From positions 292,140-312,024 of the forward strand of contig DDSZ01000032.1 of NCBI GenBank assembly GCA_002344205.1: a DNA stretch of 19,885 nucleotides. Reading direction: 5' to 3'. The translations under genes and the position numbers were made by a program. This document shows, piece by piece, positions 7,332 to 14,777 of this stretch. The DNA comes from Opitutaceae bacterium UBA2377 (GTDB lineage: Bacteria; Verrucomicrobiota; Verrucomicrobiia; Opitutales; Opitutaceae). The notes under the pieces are model-generated. The model saw only the letters and a list, made by a program, of their open reading frames with translations. It was not told the DNA's origin and ran no database searches. Every line of letters starts with the position of its first letter. Position 1 is the stretch's first letter.

Positions 7332-8528
7332 ATGCCATACACCGAAGATCGCGCCGCCTGGTTCCAGGGCCAGGGCCTCTGGTCGCACATCCCCGAGAGC
7401 AACTGGCGCGACTGGACGTGGCAGCTCAAGAACCGCATCACCTCGGTTGCCCAGTTGGAGCAGTTCATGACCCTGACGGCAGAGGAGAAGGCGGGCTGTT
7501 ACTTCGCCGACCAGAAGCTCTCCCTCGCGATCACCCCGTATTTCTTCAATCTGATCGACCGCAACGATCCGAACTGCCCCATCCGCAAGCAGGTCATCCC
7601 CCGGTCCGGCGAGATGCAGCTTTCGGCCGAGGAGCAGCTCGATTCGCTGGGGGAGGACGAGCATTCGCCGGTGCCCGGGTTGGTGCACCGCTATCCCGAC
7701 CGGGTGCTGTTCCTCGTGACCGACCGCTGTGCGGCCTACTGCCGCTACTGCACGCGCAGCCGGCTCGTCTCCAACGCCCAGGACTACAATTTCCACCCCG
7801 AATACGAGCAGGCCCTGCGCTACATCGAGTCGCATCCCGAGGTGCGCGACGTCCTGCTCTCCGGCGGCGACCCGCTGCTGTTGTCCGATCGCAAGCTCGA
7901 GCACCTGCTCGCACGGTTGCGCGGCATCAAGCACGTCGAGTTCATCCGCATCGGCTCGCGCATCCCGGTCTTCCTGCCGCAGCGCATCACGCCGGAGCTG
8001 TGCGAGATTTTCAAAAAATACGGCCCGATCTGGATGAGCGTGCACCTCAACCACCCGAAGGAGGCCACGCAGGAGCTCAAGGACGCCTGCGAACGGCTGG
8101 CCTTCGCCGGCGTGCCGCTGGGCAACCAGAGTGTGTTGCTCAAGGGCGTGAACGACGACTCCGAGGTCATGCAGGCCCTCGTCCACCGGCTGCTGCGGAT
8201 GCGCGTGCGGCCCTATTATCTCTACCAGATGGACCTCATCACCGGCGGCGCCCACTTCAAGGTGGATGTCCGCAAGGGCATCGAGATCATCAAGGCTCTG
8301 CGCGGCCACACCACCGGCTACGCCGTGCCGCAATACGTGATCGACGCCCCCGGCGGCGGCGGCAAGGTGCCGGTCAACCCGGAATACGTGGAGAAGATCA
8401 CCGACGACGAAGTCGTCTTCCGCAACTATGAGGGCCAGCGCTTCGTCTATCCTCTGAAGAGCACGCCCTTGCCCGGAATGTCCCCGGCAGATGCGGCCAA
8501 CCCGATTGAGCGGGTGATCGTGGAATAA
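7332..8528 (+). CDS. kamA: Lysine 2,3-aminomutase (radical SAM, PLP)
   Basis: The 398-residue protein has the radical-SAM cluster motif CAAYCRYC (C133, C137, C140), followed by TRSR. The PLP lysine K345 lies in DAPGGGGKVPV. Compared with the clostridial enzyme as I remember its numbering, a constant +8 offset places R142 (alpha-carboxylate), D301 and D338 (lysine epsilon-amino contacts) and K345 correctly. This supports L-lysine to beta-lysine conversion over glutamate 2,3-aminomutase, which lacks those aspartates, and over EpmB. Beta-lysine is used in lysine fermentation or, with AblB, as the osmolyte N-acetyl-beta-lysine. No ablB or EF-P gene is adjacent. It diverges from carA. A perfect TTGACA lies at 7289-7294, but no good -10 follows it. 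Confidence 0.9.
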   Translation: MPYTEDRAAWFQGQGLWSHIPESNWRDWTWQLKNRITSVAQLEQFMTLTAEEKAGCYFADQKLSLAITPYFFNLIDRNDPNCPIRKQVIPRSGEMQLSAEEQLDSLGEDEHSPVPGLVHRYPDRVLFLVTDRCAAYCRYCTRSRLVSNAQDYNFHPEYEQALRYIESHPEVRDVLLSGGDPLLLSDRKLEHLLARLRGIKHVEFIRIGSRIPVFLPQRITPELCEIFKKYGPIWMSVHLNHPKEATQELKDACERLAFAGVPLGNQSVLLKGVNDDSEVMQALVHRLLRMRVRPYYLYQMDLITGGAHFKVDVRKGIEIIKALRGHTTGYAVPQYVIDAPGGGGKVPVNPEYVEKITDDEVVFRNYEGQRFVYPLKSTPLPGMSPADAANPIERVIVE

Positions 8529-8716
8529 GGTATAACGGACGGTGCAGCGGCGTTATTCATTACGCGCCGGAAGGAAGCAGGCCGCGATTGAGCAATCTTT
8601 TCGATATCGCAAAGCGTTGTATAACAATCGAAAGAGAAATTTTAGAAACGGCGAAATAATTTTCGCGCAAATTTTGAGCGTTTTGAAAGTGGCTGCGTCT
8701 ATTCCGGTGTAGTCAG

Positions 8717-8737
8717 CACTGTTCTGGTAAAACAGTG
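8717..8737 (+). ncRNA. Candidate small-RNA hairpin (CACTGTT/AACAGTG)
   Basis: A perfect 7-bp stem with a 7-nt loop lies 42 bases upstream of the strong forward terminator stem. A possible -35 TTGAAA (8683-8688) precedes it, with only a poor -10 candidate TGTAGT (8708-8713). Together they could delimit a short RNA of about 100 nt ending near 8813. No known RNA family is recognised. Confidence 0.25.
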
Positions 8738-8779
8738 AATGTTTGTAGTTCTTACGGTTTGCTTGGTGTTAGGTCACTC

Positions 8780-8813
8780 GGGCCGCCTCGAAAGAGGCGG
8801 CTCTTGTGTTTTA
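8780..8813 (+). terminator. Strong intrinsic terminator (forward)
   Basis: GCCGCCTC (8782-8789), GAAA tetraloop, GAGGCGGC (8794-8801) is a perfect 8-bp stem, extendable to 10 bp with a G-U and a G-C pair. It is followed by tcttgtgtttt. The T-rich tail is on the plus-strand 3' side only, so it terminates rightward transcription: either kamA readthrough or an RNA starting in the intergenic block. In the leftward direction the tail is ccgagtg, so it is not an obvious terminator for the receptor gene. Confidence 0.8.
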
Positions 8814-8831
8814 CGGGGTCGGGTGCCGGCC

Positions 8832-11270
8832 TCAGAAGTTCCAAGTGGCGCTGAGCTTCCAGCTCGCGAGCGGGGCTTTGGTCACAAGGTTGTTGTGGGC
8901 AAAGGTGGGGTCGCCGCCGATGAAGTAATCCTCGTTGAAAAGATTTTCCCCGCTCAGGCGCAGGGTGATCGGTCCGTGCTGCCAGTGGACGCTGCCGCGC
9001 CAGACGAGTGACTCCGGCAGGACGAGGGTCTGCTCGAAATTGTGATAAAAGCGTTCGCTCCACGCCGCACCCAACGAGCAGCCCCAAGCGGCTGAGATCT
9101 GCCAAGCGGCGTCCACCTTGAGCTGGGTTTCCGGCGTGCCGGGATAGATGAGCCGCGGATTGCCCGGCGGCACCGGCGTGACCCCGGCATCGAAAGCGCC
9201 CGCTTCCAGCGCGATGCGTTGGGCATTGGTGTCGCGGGCGCGAAAGCCCGGCGGTTCGAGCCGGTAGGCGCGTTGCGTGCCGGCCGAAGCGATGAGGCTG
9301 AATGTCTCCACCGGTTGCCAGGTGAGTTCCAACTCAACCCCGCGGCCGCGAAGCCGTTCGGCGCGGTTTTCCCGGTCGTTAAACCGGCCGCTTTCCCACC
9401 GGTAGCCGGCGACGCCGGCGAAGAGCCGGCCGTCGGCGAGGGAAAACTTGGCGCCGGCCTCCTGAAGTTCCGCCAGGGCGAAGTTGCTCTTGCTGTTCAC
9501 GGTGCCGCCCTGGCCGGGTTGGAGGGCCGTGCCGCGCTGGTAGGTGCCGTAGAAATGTGCGCCGGGCAGCGCCTGCCAGACGGCGCTGAACGAACCGGAG
9601 CCGTGCGCCCTTTTCCCGGCACGCTCGGCCGCTGTGCGCTGGGCCGGCGTGGCGCGCTCCACAGCGGCCGGCAGGCCGGCTTCGTAACGGAACGATTCGC
9701 CGCGCAGCGAGAGGATGGTGGCGAAACGCTCGTTCCATGTGGTCTCGGCAAAACCGAAGAGCGCGCCCTGCCAGAGGTCGGACTCGGTGCTCGCGCCGAG
9801 GCTGGTGGACCAGAGGTTGAGCCCGTCGGGTCCGCGGTCGGCCCCGGCCGGCACGCGGCTGTTGGGAGAAATGCCCGGGCGGAAGAGATCGCGGCGGTTG
9901 AAGGGCTCGGCGTCGAAATCCTGCAGCACCCGGCCGTGGCTGTAGCGGAACGAAGCACCGTAGGTCAGCGTGGTGGCGGCGGGCCGGAGGTCGCGCTGTT
10001 CGATGAGCAGCTTGTTTTCGAGCACGAGCTGTTCGGTTGCCACCGCGTAACCGTAGCTGGAGTGCTTGTCGGTGGAGAGGGATTCCAGCAGCGCTTTCCA
10101 GGTCACCGTGCGGTCGGCCGCGCCGGTAAAGGCCAGGTCCATGAACCACAGGAAGTCACGCGCGTCGGCGTAATCGTTGGGATCCGAGAGCACGGTGTCG
10201 CCGCTGATTTTTTCGGTGAGCGCCGTGCCGCCCGCGTCGAAGTAGGCCTGGGTGTAGCGGTAGCCGCCGTCAGTTCCGCGGCGGTCCTCCATGAGCGCGA
10301 GCAGGGCGGGGGCGATGCGCGCTTCGGCGGTCGCGGCCGGCAGGATGAGTGCGCGGAAATTGGCCGGCTGGCCGGTGAACGCCCCGGGCCACTGCACGAG
10401 CGTGCGGTCGGCCGCGCCGCCCCAGGCTGCGCTCGCGAGGTTCTGCGGTTCGCCGATGATATATTCGCCGCGGTCGATCAGGGCTTGGGTCACGCGGTTC
10501 CAGCCGGGATTCTCGTTGCTGCGGAAATCGTAGAACTCGGCGCCGGTGAAGAGGCTCACGCCTTCACGGGGCCGGGCCTTCATGGCGGCGTAAACCGAGA
10601 CGTAGTCGTTGCCCACGTTCCGCCAGTAGCTGCCGGACTCCTGCAGCGTGAGCGACACGCGGTAGGCGGCGGGCCAGCGGCCGAGCATCACCGGGCCGCC
10701 GTGATCGAGCTGCGTGCGGAAATGGTCGTGGGCGCCGGCGGTCACCGCCCAGGAACCGCGCGTGCGGTCGAAGTAAGGCGACTTCGGGATGAAGTTCGCG
10801 TAGCCGCCTTCGGGTGCCGGCCCGAAATGCGCCGGGGCCGGGCCTTTCACGAGATCGATCGCCTCGAGCGAACCGAAGGAGACCGGCATCTCGTTGCGCT
10901 GGTAGGCGCGCAGCATGCCGTTGAAGAAGGTCGCGGCCTTGGCCCCGCGCAGGTAGGGTGTGCCCGCGATGCCGAAGTAATTCGCCGCCTGCGTGCCCGC
11001 GCCGATGCGTCCGAGGTCGGCGAGGCTCTGGAGGTCGAACCGGCGCATCAGTTCCGGCGTGATCACGGTCACGGCGCGCGGGATTTCCAGCACCGGACGC
11101 CCGGGCCCGAAGACCGAGTCCACGGGCCGCGAGGTCGGCAGCACGTCGCCGGCGCGATAGCCGGCGCTTTCTGTCACGATGAAGTTTTCCAGCACGGTCA
11201 CATCGTCGTCCTGCGCCGGCAGCGGCAGGGCGAGGAGAACGGTGAGAGGCAGCAGGCGGAGCGGGCGCAT
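8832..11270 (-). CDS. TonB-dependent outer-membrane receptor (siderophore-receptor-like)
   Basis: With the ATG at 11270 this is an 812-residue receptor. That start is chosen over an in-frame one at 11378 because it begins a signal peptide (MRPLRLLPLTVLLALPLPAQ). After cleavage comes DDDVTVLENFIVTES, a TonB-box-like segment. The plug domain follows (about 45-165) with EIPRAVTVITPELMRRFD and the signature DLVKGPAPAHFGPAPEGG. The rest is a 22-strand-type barrel ending in WKLSATWNF with the expected terminal Phe. Such receptors import iron chelates, cobalamin, thiamin or glycans using TonB-ExbBD energy. The plug resembles FhuE/FecA-like siderophore receptors, but the substrate cannot be read from sequence. 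It diverges from the riboswitch-controlled receptor. Its 148-base leader holds a 6-bp hairpin (11341-11358). Confidence 0.88.
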   Translation of the reverse strand: MRPLRLLPLTVLLALPLPAQDDDVTVLENFIVTESAGYRAGDVLPTSRPVDSVFGPGRPVLEIPRAVTVITPELMRRFDLQSLADLGRIGAGTQAANYFGIAGTPYLRGAKAATFFNGMLRAYQRNEMPVSFGSLEAIDLVKGPAPAHFGPAPEGGYANFIPKSPYFDRTRGSWAVTAGAHDHFRTQLDHGGPVMLGRWPAAYRVSLTLQESGSYWRNVGNDYVSVYAAMKARPREGVSLFTGAEFYDFRSNENPGWNRVTQALIDRGEYIIGEPQNLASAAWGGAADRTLVQWPGAFTGQPANFRALILPAATAEARIAPALLALMEDRRGTDGGYRYTQAYFDAGGTALTEKISGDTVLSDPNDYADARDFLWFMDLAFTGAADRTVTWKALLESLSTDKHSSYGYAVATEQLVLENKLLIEQRDLRPAATTLTYGASFRYSHGRVLQDFDAEPFNRRDLFRPGISPNSRVPAGADRGPDGLNLWSTSLGASTESDLWQGALFGFAETTWNERFATILSLRGESFRYEAGLPAAVERATPAQRTAAERAGKRAHGSGSFSAVWQALPGAHFYGTYQRGTALQPGQGGTVNSKSNFALAELQEAGAKFSLADGRLFAGVAGYRWESGRFNDRENRAERLRGRGVELELTWQPVETFSLIASAGTQRAYRLEPPGFRARDTNAQRIALEAGAFDAGVTPVPPGNPRLIYPGTPETQLKVDAAWQISAAWGCSLGAAWSERFYHNFEQTLVLPESLVWRGSVHWQHGPITLRLSGENLFNEDYFIGGDPTFAHNNLVTKAPLASWKLSATWNF

Positions 11271-11387
11271 GACGGAAGGGGCATCCCGCCATGCGCGCGG
11301 CGGTTTGTCCATGCGCAAGCGGAGATGGCGGCGGATATGACTGGGAAGCCCATCCCAGCAGCAACCCTGCCATGACACGCACCGGGG

Positions 11388-11416
11388 TTGACGGTGGCGG
11401 GAAAGGGTGCACGTTG
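11388..11416 (+). promoter_or_regulatory. Possible promoter for the TPP leader
   Basis: TTGACG (11388-11393) matches five of six -35 bases and lies about 31 bases before the 5' end of the riboswitch P1 stem (11419), the right distance for a transcription start there. The expected -10 region (about 11407-11416) has no good TATAAT match. The call rests on position and the -35 element only. Confidence 0.3.
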
Positions 11417-11418
11417 CC

Positions 11419-11521
11419 CCTGCCTGTAGGGGTGCCCTCCGCGGAGGGCTGAGATTGCGGCACGACCGGCTGCTCGACCCTTCGAACCTGAACGGATCAT
11501 GCCGACGAAGGAAACAGCAGG
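11419..11521 (+). promoter_or_regulatory. TPP riboswitch (THI element)
   Basis: The conserved THI-box segments appear in order. GGGGTGCCC starts at 11429. A P3-type hairpin GCCCT/AGGGC (11434-11438, 11445-11449) leads into CTGAGAT (11449-11455). ACCCTTCGAACCTGA follows (11477-11491), then GGATCATGCC (11494-11503) and GACGAAGGAA (11504-11513). The closing stem P1 forms between CCTGCCTGT (11419-11427) and ACAGCAGG (11514-11521) with one bulged C. The element binds thiamin pyrophosphate and normally represses the downstream gene. It lies 79 bases before the receptor ATG at 11601 on the same strand. The ATG at 11499 inside it is part of the aptamer and not a start codon. Confidence 0.95.
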
Positions 11522-11539
11522 CGCCGCGAATTGCGCCTT

Positions 11540-11593
11540 GGGGCTCCGTTCCGGCGCCCCTTCACCGGGAGTCCGATTTGGGTCGGGCATTTT
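11540..11593 (+). promoter_or_regulatory. Candidate riboswitch expression platform
   Basis: Between aptamer and start codon two hairpins can form. The first is GGGGC-t-CCG / CGG-c-GCCCC (11540-11560, 3-nt loop). The second is GTCCGA / TCGGGC (11571-11588, one G-U pair), followed by ATTTTC and, 12 bases after the stem, the ATG at 11601. The second resembles a weak intrinsic terminator or a translation-blocking stem. I cannot tell which switch mechanism applies. Confidence 0.4.
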
Positions 11594-11600
11594 CAACCAA

Positions 11601-13721
11601 ATGCAACTCCCGACACGAATCCTCCTCCTCACCACTGCGCTGGCGGCCACGCTGGCTGTGCGCGCCCAGACCCCGGCTGCCGATGACGCGCCGGTTGTGC
11701 TCTCACCGGTCCGCGTCACGGCGGATCTCTGGGAATCCCCGCTGGCCCGCATCCCGGCCAGCGTGACCGTTTACGACGAAGCCGCGCTGCGCGCCGGCGC
11801 AGTCAATCACTTCGGTGATCTGGTAAACCAGATTCCGAATCTCACCTGGACCGGCGGCACCTCGCGACCGCGATACCTGCAAATCCGCGGCGTGGGCGAA
11901 AACTCCCAGTTCGAGGGTGAGACGCCGGACTCGGCGGTTCGCTTCCTCGTGGATGACCTCGATTTCACCGGCCTCGGCACGGTGGCGTCGGCCTTCGACG
12001 TGGGCCAGATCGAGGTGCTGCGCGGCCCGCAGGCCGGTGCCTTCGGGGCCAACGCGGCGGGCGGTGTCGTGCGCTTGGTAACCAACGCGCCCACGCCGTT
12101 CTGGACCGGGCGCGCCGAGGCCACCGTGGGCGGCGACTCGCTCCGCACCGGCGCGTTCGCCGTGGGCGGCCCCCTGGTCTCCGCTGCGCCCGAAAAACTC
12201 ATGTTCCGGCTCGCCGTGCAGCAAAGCGCGGCCGACGGCTTCCGGCGCAACCTCGCGCTCAACCGCGATACCAACGCCCGCGACGAACAGTTGGCCCGGC
12301 TGCGCCTCACTTGGAATCCGAACCCGGTTTGGCGCTGGGAAGCCGCGCTCTTCGCCGCCGATCTCGACAACGGCTACGACGAGTTCGCCCTCGATAACAA
12401 CGGCCGGTTCACCTTCAGCGACGAGCCCGGCCGCGACGAGCAGCGTTCCGTGGCCGGCAGCCTGCGCGGCACCCGGACCGGCGGCGAAGCCTTCCGCTTC
12501 ACGACGGTGACGAGCGGGGCGCGCACGCGTTCGGCTTACAGCTACGACGACGACTGGACCGCCGCTTCCTATATGGGTTTCAGCGACCTCGCGCGCACGC
12601 GCTGGGTCTTCAACCAGGAACTGCGCCTCGACTCCGTGCCCGGCGCGCTCGACGGCTGGATCAGCCGCTGGACGCTCGGCGCATTTTATTCCGATACCGA
12701 GGAGTTCTCGCGCTACACCAACACCGATCCGTGGAATGTCCGCGGCCTGCACACCGTCTATCGGGCAAAAAACACCGCGCTCTTCGGGCAGCTCGGCCAC
12801 GATTTCTCGCCCCGCACGCGGCTGGTGCTCGGCCTGCGCGCCGAGTCGGTGAACATGGACGGCCGCGGCACCCGCACCCGCTACCGCGCCAGCAGCAACA
12901 GCTTTGACCCGGTGGTAAACACGGCGCCGGTTTTCGACGACACGCTCGTTGGCGGCAAGCTGACCCTCGAGCACGACCTCACCGACCGCGCGCTCGGCTT
13001 CGTGTCATTGACGCGCGGCTACAAGGCCGGCGGCATCAACGTGGACGCGCGCATCGATCCCGCGACGGATCCGCTCACCTATGAAACCGAGACGCTGTGG
13101 AACTGGGAGGCCGGCGTGCGCGGGCACGGTTTCGACGGGCGCTTCACGGGCGAAGTGACGGTTTTCTGGCTGCAGCGCGAAGAAGCCCAGGTGCGCGACT
13201 CCGCCGGCTTCGGCGGCAGCTACCGCTTCTTCACGGACAACGGCAACGACGCCCGCGTTTACGGCCTTGAGGCCGCCGCCGGCTGGGCGCTGACGCGCGA
13301 CTGGACCGTGCGCGGCTCGCTGGCGCTCATGCGTTCGCGGCTCGAACCCTTCACGCTGGCCAACGGCAACCCCGGCGGCGGCCGCGTGCTGGCCAACGCG
13401 CCGGCATACGGCTACACGCTCGGCACGCGCTACGGCGCCGAGCGCGGGCTGTTCTTCGCCGCCGATCTCACCGGCCGCGCGCAGCAGTTCGACTCGAACA
13501 ACCAGAACGAGGCCCGCCGCGCCTTCCGCGTGGTCAACCTAAGTCTCGGTTACGCTTGGTCGCAGTGGTCCGTCACGTTCTGGGCGAAGAACCTCTTCGA
13601 CGAGGTTTACGACAAGCGCGTCTATTTCTTCGGCAACGAGGACCCCGACTACATCGAGACCCGCTACGAAAACCGCGCCGACTCGCGCCAGGCGGGCGTG
13701 AGCGCTGCGTGGCGGTGGTAG
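11601..13721 (+). CDS. TonB-dependent receptor under TPP control; probable thiamin-family importer
   Basis: This is a 706-residue outer-membrane receptor. ATG 11601 is preferred because it opens a signal peptide (MQLPTRILLLTTALAATLAV, cleavage after RAQ). VVLSPVRVTA follows as a TonB-box-like stretch. The plug contains ARIPASVTVYDEAAL and the signature QIEVLRGPQAGAFGANAAGG. The barrel includes LTRGYKAGGIN and ends SAAWRW with a terminal aromatic residue. The upstream TPP riboswitch implies expression when thiamin pyrophosphate is low. In Bacteroidetes and some Proteobacteria, TPP-controlled TonB receptors have been predicted to carry thiamin or its precursors. The same role is inferred here; vitamin form is unknown. 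No inner-membrane thiamin transporter or thi biosynthesis gene is beside it. Confidence 0.88.
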   Translation: MQLPTRILLLTTALAATLAVRAQTPAADDAPVVLSPVRVTADLWESPLARIPASVTVYDEAALRAGAVNHFGDLVNQIPNLTWTGGTSRPRYLQIRGVGENSQFEGETPDSAVRFLVDDLDFTGLGTVASAFDVGQIEVLRGPQAGAFGANAAGGVVRLVTNAPTPFWTGRAEATVGGDSLRTGAFAVGGPLVSAAPEKLMFRLAVQQSAADGFRRNLALNRDTNARDEQLARLRLTWNPNPVWRWEAALFAADLDNGYDEFALDNNGRFTFSDEPGRDEQRSVAGSLRGTRTGGEAFRFTTVTSGARTRSAYSYDDDWTAASYMGFSDLARTRWVFNQELRLDSVPGALDGWISRWTLGAFYSDTEEFSRYTNTDPWNVRGLHTVYRAKNTALFGQLGHDFSPRTRLVLGLRAESVNMDGRGTRTRYRASSNSFDPVVNTAPVFDDTLVGGKLTLEHDLTDRALGFVSLTRGYKAGGINVDARIDPATDPLTYETETLWNWEAGVRGHGFDGRFTGEVTVFWLQREEAQVRDSAGFGGSYRFFTDNGNDARVYGLEAAAGWALTRDWTVRGSLALMRSRLEPFTLANGNPGGGRVLANAPAYGYTLGTRYGAERGLFFAADLTGRAQQFDSNNQNEARRAFRVVNLSLGYAWSQWSVTFWAKNLFDEVYDKRVYFFGNEDPDYIETRYENRADSRQAGVSAAWRW

Positions 13722-13746
13722 TCCGTCCGGTCGGCGTTGATTGGCG

Positions 13747-14766
13747 TCAGGTGTCGCGGGCGGGGGAGGTGGTTGCCACCGCCTGCCGCGGCGGCACGGC
13801 AAGCTGCTTTCGGTTTTTCTGCGCCGTGATGATCGCGACCGCAGTGATGATGACGGCCGAGGCCGCCAGCATGCGCGGGCCCACCGGCTCGCTCAGGATC
13901 AGCCACCCGAGGAAGACGGCCACCACGGGATTCACGTAGGCGTAGGTCGAGACGCGGGCCGGCGAACAGTTTTTCATCAGCCACACGAAGGTCGTGAAAC
14001 CCACCAGCGAGCCGATGCAGACGAGGTAGAGCCAGGCACCCGCCGAGGCGGTGGATATGGCCGCGGGGTCGAAGCGAGCCGGCTCGCCGCAGAGGATGCT
14101 GACCAGTGCCAGCAGCAAGCCGCCCGTCACCATCTGCAGCGCGGCGGCGGTCATCGGCTCGGCGGCCTGCCGTGCGTAGCGCGTGTAGATCGAGCCGGCG
14201 GACCACGTGACGCAGCCGAAAAGGATCGCGCCCACGCGCCATGGGTCGAGCCCGGTGGCCGCTTCGCTGCCGAGGTCGGGCCCCACCAGCAAGGCGAGGC
14301 CGCCGAAGCCGAGCGCCAGCCCGCCCAAAGTGGCTAGAGTGGGCTTGGCGCCGCGGGTCGCATCGCCGCCCACGGCGAGCACGAGCCAGTCGGCCAGCAC
14401 AATGAAAAGCGGGCCGATCGAGATGATGAGCGTGGTGATGCTGGAGGGCGTCGTCTCGGAGGCCCACGATACGAGCCCGTTGCCGCCCAGCAGGAGCAGC
14501 CCGCCGATGACGGCGTTGTCGAACCACTGCCGCGGCGTGGGCCGGATTTTTTTGGTGAGCCACAGCCACGCATAGAGCATGGCGCCGGCGACGAGGAACC
14601 GCGCGCCCGCCATCAGGAAAGGCGGGATGGTGCCCACGGCCACGCGGATGGCCAGATAGGTGCTGCCCCACACGAGGTAAATCGTGGCAAAGGCCAGGAT
14701 AAGGGCGGAACGTGAAGGCGCTTTTTCGGACACAGGAGGCGCAGCATGCCCGGCAGAAACCGGCAT
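13747..14766 (-). CDS. EamA (DMT) family transporter
   Basis: With the ATG at 14766 the product has 339 residues, the normal size for a two-EamA-domain drug/metabolite transporter with about ten membrane helices. The first helix region is LILAFATIYLVWGSTYLAIR, with the family's WGSxY motif. Other signatures are PPFLMAGARFLVAGAMLY and, in the second repeat, AYVNPVVAVFLGWLILSEPV. Such proteins usually export amino acids or metabolites from the cytoplasm; the substrate cannot be told. The same frame stays open upstream into the DJ-1 gene, but that extension is out-of-frame coding for the neighbour. It starts 11 bases after the DJ-1/PfpI stop, so the two form a leftward operon. The stop is 25 bases from that of the convergent TonB receptor. 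Confidence 0.9.
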   Translation of the reverse strand: MPVSAGHAAPPVSEKAPSRSALILAFATIYLVWGSTYLAIRVAVGTIPPFLMAGARFLVAGAMLYAWLWLTKKIRPTPRQWFDNAVIGGLLLLGGNGLVSWASETTPSSITTLIISIGPLFIVLADWLVLAVGGDATRGAKPTLATLGGLALGFGGLALLVGPDLGSEAATGLDPWRVGAILFGCVTWSAGSIYTRYARQAAEPMTAAALQMVTGGLLLALVSILCGEPARFDPAAISTASAGAWLYLVCIGSLVGFTTFVWLMKNCSPARVSTYAYVNPVVAVFLGWLILSEPVGPRMLAASAVIITAVAIITAQKNRKQLAVPPRQAVATTSPARDT

Positions 14767-14777
14767 GCAATGGCGCT

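Larger units (their letters stand above)
8529..8831. other. AT-richer intergenic block between convergent genes
   Basis: These 303 bases lie between the kamA stop and the stop of the leftward TonB receptor. They are visibly richer in A/T than the coding sequence around them, especially 8597-8690. They hold several short inverted repeats: ATAACG/CGTTAT (8532-8537, 8551-8556), GATTG/CAATC (8586-8597), GCGAAA/TTTCGC (8651-8666) and CACTGTT/AACAGTG (8717-8737). A forward terminator lies at 8780-8813 and an SRP-like string at 8567-8580. A small ORF starting with ATG at 8739 runs antisense into the receptor and is not credible. The block may be the kamA 3' UTR or a small RNA locus. Confidence 0.5.

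Noticed and set aside
7332..8528. EF-P beta-lysylation enzyme EpmB
   Set aside because: EpmB proteins are shorter and lack the lysine-contacting aspartates that are present here (D301, D338); no efp or epmA gene is near.
8739..9011. Small plus-strand ORF starting in the intergenic block
   Set aside because: It crosses the terminator and runs antisense into the receptor's 3' end; no family resemblance.
9219..11375. 718-codon open frame antisense to the left TonB receptor
   Set aside because: The opposite strand encodes a full receptor with signal peptide, plug signature and terminal Phe; the antisense translation has no recognisable features.
11499..11600. Upstream ATG at 11499 as start of the right TonB receptor
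   Set aside because: It lies in the conserved ATCATGCC part of the TPP aptamer; the signal peptide begins at the ATG at 11601.
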